Shown here piece after piece: positions 29,333 through 32,342 of a DNA stretch of 32,342 nt. The notes beneath the pieces are model-generated. The model was not told the origin of the DNA and searched no databases. It saw only the letters and a program-made list of their open reading frames with translations. Numbering within the stretch: position 1 is the first letter of the stretch; every line of letters begins with the position of its first letter. The position numbers and the translations under genes were made by a program. This DNA comes from a bacterium. GTDB lineage: Bacteria > Bacteroidota > Bacteroidia > Cytophagales > Cyclobacteriaceae. Where the stretch lies: contig JANSWY010000062.1 of the NCBI GenBank assembly GCA_024743255.1, positions 1 through 32,342 on the forward strand. Direction: 5' to 3'.

Positions 29333-30542
29333 TCGTTATTCTTACTTTTATGGATTCCGAAGTGGCAGATCTTCCATCCTCCGTATTGATCTGAAAATTG
29401 TAGAGCCCAGGAACACTTACTTCTAAGCTACTCCCATCCCCTACATAATTGTTATCTTTTAACCATTTATAAGTTCCCTTCACATTGGTTTTACCATGAA
29501 GTACTCCAGCCTGATCAAATGTTATCTGGGCTCCTTCTTCTATATAAACCACTGGATCCACGAATGATTTGATAGTCACCCAAATAGGTTCAGACAACAA
29601 TATCTGACCTTCTCTACTAATTACCTTGACCTGATAGTTACCCGTTCGGTTAACATCTGGAGTCGCAATATTTGAAAACTGCCTTCCATTGTAATACCAG
29701 CTGAAGGAAACACCTTGTAAATTGGATGTTGCATGTAGTTGTCCACTACCTTCATAGGTGATTGAGTCACCTTCAAGAATGTTGACCTGAATTGGTAACT
29801 CAGGCTTTCTTCTTAAGACTAACTCTGTTGTTAAAGATGTTGATTCCCAAGGAATTTGTTTGTTATTACTCACTTCTACCACTGAGTTTCTCACTCTTTC
29901 GAAAACATCCTTTATATCCAAATCATAAGTAAGAATATGCTCCAACAAAGCGGAGGTATAGACACCATTCTCACCTGTACCGTCAAGTGCAACTTTTCCA
30001 GGAGCCGTTGCGAATGAGATGATTGTACCGGTAGGTGCATCCATTAGTGCAAGTCCTCCTGACTCTCCCGCAGCATCAGACACGAATGGATTAGATCTAC
30101 AGGCGTCAAGTATAATGATGTTATTCTCTGAATCTATGAACTTCATGTAATTAGTGATTGCGCTGGCTGGTACACAATTCTTTTTTATTTCTGAGTTGGA
30201 GGATGCTTCAGCGTCGATTGGAACAAAGTAGTTCTTTCCCAAAATCTCCAATCCATGGCCGGCGTAGTAAAAGAGAAAGACATCTGTTCCTTTAGCTTTC
30301 TCACCAAACTCTCTTATAACGGACTTAAAATTCTCCTTGGTCAAATTTGTATGAACATCCACATCAAAGCCTATTTGCGCTAAAACTTCAGCAATTCCTT
30401 GCGCATCATTTACTGGATTCTTGAGCTCTTCCAGATGTTCATAATTAGCATTTCCAATCACCAGTGCCATTTTCTCCTGAGCACTCAAATAGCACGTTGG
30501 AGCAACTATTAACAAAACTAAATACAGTTTGAGTCTACTCAT
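29325..30542 (-). CDS. Exported caspase-like (C14) protease with C-terminal Ig-like repeats
   Basis: A 405-residue protein. A signal peptide (M-S-R-L-K-L-Y-L-V-L-L-I-V-A-P) ends near S-A-Q. The caspase fold (about 24-240) starts M-A-L-V-I-G-N-A-N-Y and carries the dyad His96 (Y-Y-A-G-H-G) and Cys148 (I-L-D-A-C-R), so it should be active, with the P1 preference of bacterial orthocaspases (Arg/Lys) unconfirmed. Two Ig/PKD-like units follow (about 255-325 and 335-405, each with a Y-x-W-Y/L core). I chose ATG 30542; a GTG at 30545 is in frame. It is the first gene of an operon with a TonB-dependent receptor (8-base overlap) and a lipoprotein. Export makes a programmed-death role inside the cell unlikely; processing of envelope or external proteins fits better. 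Confidence 0.88.
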   Translation of the reverse strand: MSRLKLYLVLLIVAPTCYLSAQEKMALVIGNANYEHLEELKNPVNDAQGIAEVLAQIGFDVDVHTNLTKENFKSVIREFGEKAKGTDVFLFYYAGHGLEILGKNYFVPIDAEASSNSEIKKNCVPASAITNYMKFIDSENNIIILDACRSNPFVSDAAGESGGLALMDAPTGTIISFATAPGKVALDGTGENGVYTSALLEHILTYDLDIKDVFERVRNSVVEVSNNKQIPWESTSLTTELVLRRKPELPIQVNILEGDSITYEGSGQLHATSNLQGVSFSWYYNGRQFSNIATPDVNRTGNYQVKVISREGQILLSEPIWVTIKSFVDPVVYIEEGAQITFDQAGVLHGKTNVKGTYKWLKDNNYVGDGSSLEVSVPGLYNFQINTEDGRSATSESIKVRITNE

Positions 30543-30725
30543 CACGACAAAAAATACATATTCTGGTTTAGTATCAAAATTTAATTGTACTGAAATGGAG
30601 AATTTGCGATTTAAGGCTTGCTAAACTTAGTCTCAACCAAACAATGGGCGCCATTATTTGTTTACAAACGAGTTGGCTTTTAGTCAACTTTTTCGTTAAT
30701 TGAGAAAACACTGAACTAATCTTAA

Positions 30726-31151
30726 ATGGGTAACTCTTCCGATAATGTTTCTAGCCAACAACTTCTGAAAAGCATCCTTGATAGCTCACTTGATGGTATT
30801 ATGGCTTTTAAATCAGTCAGAAATCTGAAAAATGAAATCGTAGATTTTGAGTGGATTTTTGTAAATGATGTGGCTGAAGCTATTGTACAAAGACAGGCAG
30901 ATTACCTAATTGGTCGAAAACTATTAGAAGAAATGCCAGGTAATAAAGACGCTGGGCTTTTTGATAAATATGTTAGTGTTGTTGAGACAGGTCACTACAC
31001 TACTCTGGAGCAATACTATTCAGCAGATGGCATCACCAAATGGTTCAAAATATCGGCGGTGAAATTAAACGATGGTTTCACAGTAACTTTTCAGGATATC
31101 TCAGAACTGAAACAAGCACTTGTTGATTTAGAGAATAAAGCTAAATCTTAA
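30726..31151 (+). CDS. Stand-alone PAS-domain protein
   Basis: A 141-residue cytoplasmic protein made of one PAS domain. It starts S-Q-Q-L-L-K-S-I-L-D-S-S-L-D-G-I-M-A-F, has F-V-N-D-V-A-E, G-R-K-L-L-E-E-M-P, W-F-K-I-S-A-V-K-L-N-D-G-F-T-V-T-F, and ends with the usual D-I-S-E-L-K-Q-A-L exit helix. In most proteins this helix leads into a histidine kinase or GGDEF domain, but here a stop follows within ten codons. It may be a natural single-domain sensor or a remnant of a kinase; the next gene is unrelated, and no kinase sequence follows. Ligand unknown. Confidence 0.8.
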   Translation: MGNSSDNVSSQQLLKSILDSSLDGIMAFKSVRNLKNEIVDFEWIFVNDVAEAIVQRQADYLIGRKLLEEMPGNKDAGLFDKYVSVVETGHYTTLEQYYSADGITKWFKISAVKLNDGFTVTFQDISELKQALVDLENKAKS

Positions 31152-31244
31152 TACCATATACCCTCTTCACGGTATAAAAAATACCCCAAATGGAGTATTG
31201 AAGCCCCTATCCATTTGACCTAATTTCACTTTTAAAAACACACT

Positions 31245-32342
31245 ATGACACGCACACTATTAATGCTGATGGTCTTCATCATGCCTTTTTTTTCATTAGC
31301 GCAGGAAAAAGAGAAGAAATTCAAGCTTAAAAAACCAAACTTCAAAATTGGAGAAAAAATAGGCAAACTCACCGGTAACCTAATGACAGGCAAAACCGAT
31401 GATCTGTCTACCGTTTCAGTGAAAAACAATCTGATTTGCGGAATCTACTCTCCTGAAACCGGAACTACAGAGATGGAATACCTCAAAGGAAAGGCCAAAG
31501 AAGGAGACTATATCGCTTCAGTTTCATTCTTAAAGCAAGAAGGTGTTGGAATGTATGAAATCAAAGGTGAAGTGACTTGCGACGGTGAACCGATGGAATA
31601 TTTCGGCCTTGGGTCATATGGAAAAGTATTTGACTTCCCTCCTTTATCACCTGTCATTATTAAAGTAAAAACTGAAACAGGAGATCATGCCGCATTTACT
31701 TACAAACCAATTCCAGGAATAGATCTAATGAAAATTAATGGCGAATTTGCTCTTCCAATTTTGGATTTGGATCAGGATATGGAAATTGAGTTTTGGAATC
31801 CAAAAGGGTCTATTGGCAGTGATGTAAAGGTATCTATGTTATCTGATATCATGGGTGTTAGGGCACTCAATCATTTTGCTGAATTTAATGTAAAGAAAGA
31901 AGGGAAAATGAGGGTAACTATTCCTAAAGAAGCCTTCCAAAACCCAGAAATATCAGGGCAATTAAACACAGGTAATTTTAAACAGGGTGAGAACTTTGTC
32001 ATCATTGAAAGAGAACAAATCACCCATAAAGCCGACAATGCAAGTGGCCAGAACCCAGGTAAAGTACCTAGCTATGATATTAGCTCAAGGTCCTATTCAG
32101 GAATGCCTGTAATTGTAAAAGGAAAGCAATCTGGTGGCCTCCTGGTAAATCTTAAAATAGCTGGTAAAACAGAAGATAAGACGGTAGGATTCGATTTTTC
32201 CAAACCCAATGCAAATACAGGAATTCCACTGTCAAAAGGAAAAAGGTTTGGTCTTGTTTCATTCACCATGTCTGCAGAAACCTATAAAAGAGAAAGTGAA
32301 ACAAGCAGCTCATCCGGACTGGATTTTAGCAGGTCTTCATTG
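31245..32342 (+). CDS. Exported protein of unknown function, 3' end beyond the window
   Basis: An open frame of 366 codons with no stop before the window end. It begins with a signal peptide (M-T-R-T-L-L-M-L-M-V-F-I-M-P-F-F-S-L-A-Q) followed by a lysine-rich stretch (E-K-E-K-K-F-K-L-K-K-P). The mature part looks beta-rich, with two similar-sounding blocks, near residues 60-160 (I-C-G-I-Y-S-P-E-T-G-T-T) and 255-350 (F-K-Q-G-E-N-F-V-I-I-E). I do not recognise the family. It could be an envelope or secreted surface protein. It is separated from the PAS gene by 93 bases that include a weak imperfect hairpin (31180-31199). Confidence 0.75.
   Translation, partial: MTRTLLMLMVFIMPFFSLAQEKEKKFKLKKPNFKIGEKIGKLTGNLMTGKTDDLSTVSVKNNLICGIYSPETGTTEMEYLKGKAKEGDYIASVSFLKQEGVGMYEIKGEVTCDGEPMEYFGLGSYGKVFDFPPLSPVIIKVKTETGDHAAFTYKPIPGIDLMKINGEFALPILDLDQDMEIEFWNPKGSIGSDVKVSMLSDIMGVRALNHFAEFNVKKEGKMRVTIPKEAFQNPEISGQLNTGNFKQGENFVIIEREQITHKADNASGQNPGKVPSYDISSRSYSGMPVIVKGKQSGGLLVNLKIAGKTEDKTVGFDFSKPNANTGIPLSKGKRFGLVSFTMSAETYKRESETSSSSGLDFSRSSL

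Noticed and set aside
31180-31199. Hairpin AATAC..GTATT after the PAS gene as a terminator
   Set aside because: The stem is imperfect and no T-run follows on the plus strand.
31232-31429. Minus-strand 65-codon frame
   Set aside because: It overlaps the signal peptide and start of the open plus-strand gene that runs to the window end, which has better coding character.

Overview
The window looks like chromosomal DNA of a free-living Bacteroidota bacterium, probably a Cytophagales-type member. The signs are a moderately AT-rich composition, almost no Shine-Dalgarno sequences, -7 elements of the TAnnTTTG type, a TonB-dependent receptor with an N-terminal carboxypeptidase-regulatory-like domain, and a Tro/Mnt-type metal uptake operon. 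No tRNA, rRNA or CRISPR array was recognised.

Region 1 (1-7963) is mostly core genome. It holds dapD (minus strand, cut at the window start by an inverted-repeat junction that looks like a fold-back artefact), a GT4-like glycosyltransferase, a five-gene metal operon (DtxR/MntR regulator, metal-binding lipoprotein, ABC ATPase, two permeases) and mnmE. The first permease carries a C-terminal copy of the DtxR metal-sensing domain. A palindromic operator lies in front of the regulator gene.

Region 2 (7946-15781) is a compact integrated island of about 7.8 kb inserted exactly at the 3' end of mnmE. It is bounded by imperfect 18-bp direct repeats that both spell the conserved MnmE C-terminus FCIGK-stop, the same type of site that SGI1 uses in enterobacteria. 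It carries a tyrosine recombinase, a small excisionase-like HTH protein, a replication-initiator-like protein, a controller-like XRE regulator, a small exported protein, and a probable defence module. The module has a GHKL (Hsp90/MORC-like) ATPase translationally coupled to a Rossmann-fold methyltransferase-like protein, then a BamHI/BglII-like restriction endonuclease and a divergent beta-class DNA methyltransferase with an N-terminal helical/HTH-like extension. This is the best candidate for an under-described system in the window.

Region 3 (15782-20600) holds a MarR regulator with its operator, a GNAT acetyltransferase with a matching operator, a lipocalin-like lipoprotein, an AraC regulator divergent from an exported alpha/beta hydrolase, and rsgA. 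Region 4 (20601-25725) holds a clearly GC-richer S9 peptidase that looks acquired, an orphan protein, a structured 400-base non-coding stretch, and a cluster of a double-AraC-domain regulator, an NTF2-like protein and an exported YHS-domain protein.

Region 5 (25750-32342) holds a minus-strand operon of exported caspase-like protease, TonB-dependent receptor and lipoprotein, with the first two overlapping by 8 bases. It is followed by a stand-alone PAS protein and a long exported protein that runs off the window end.
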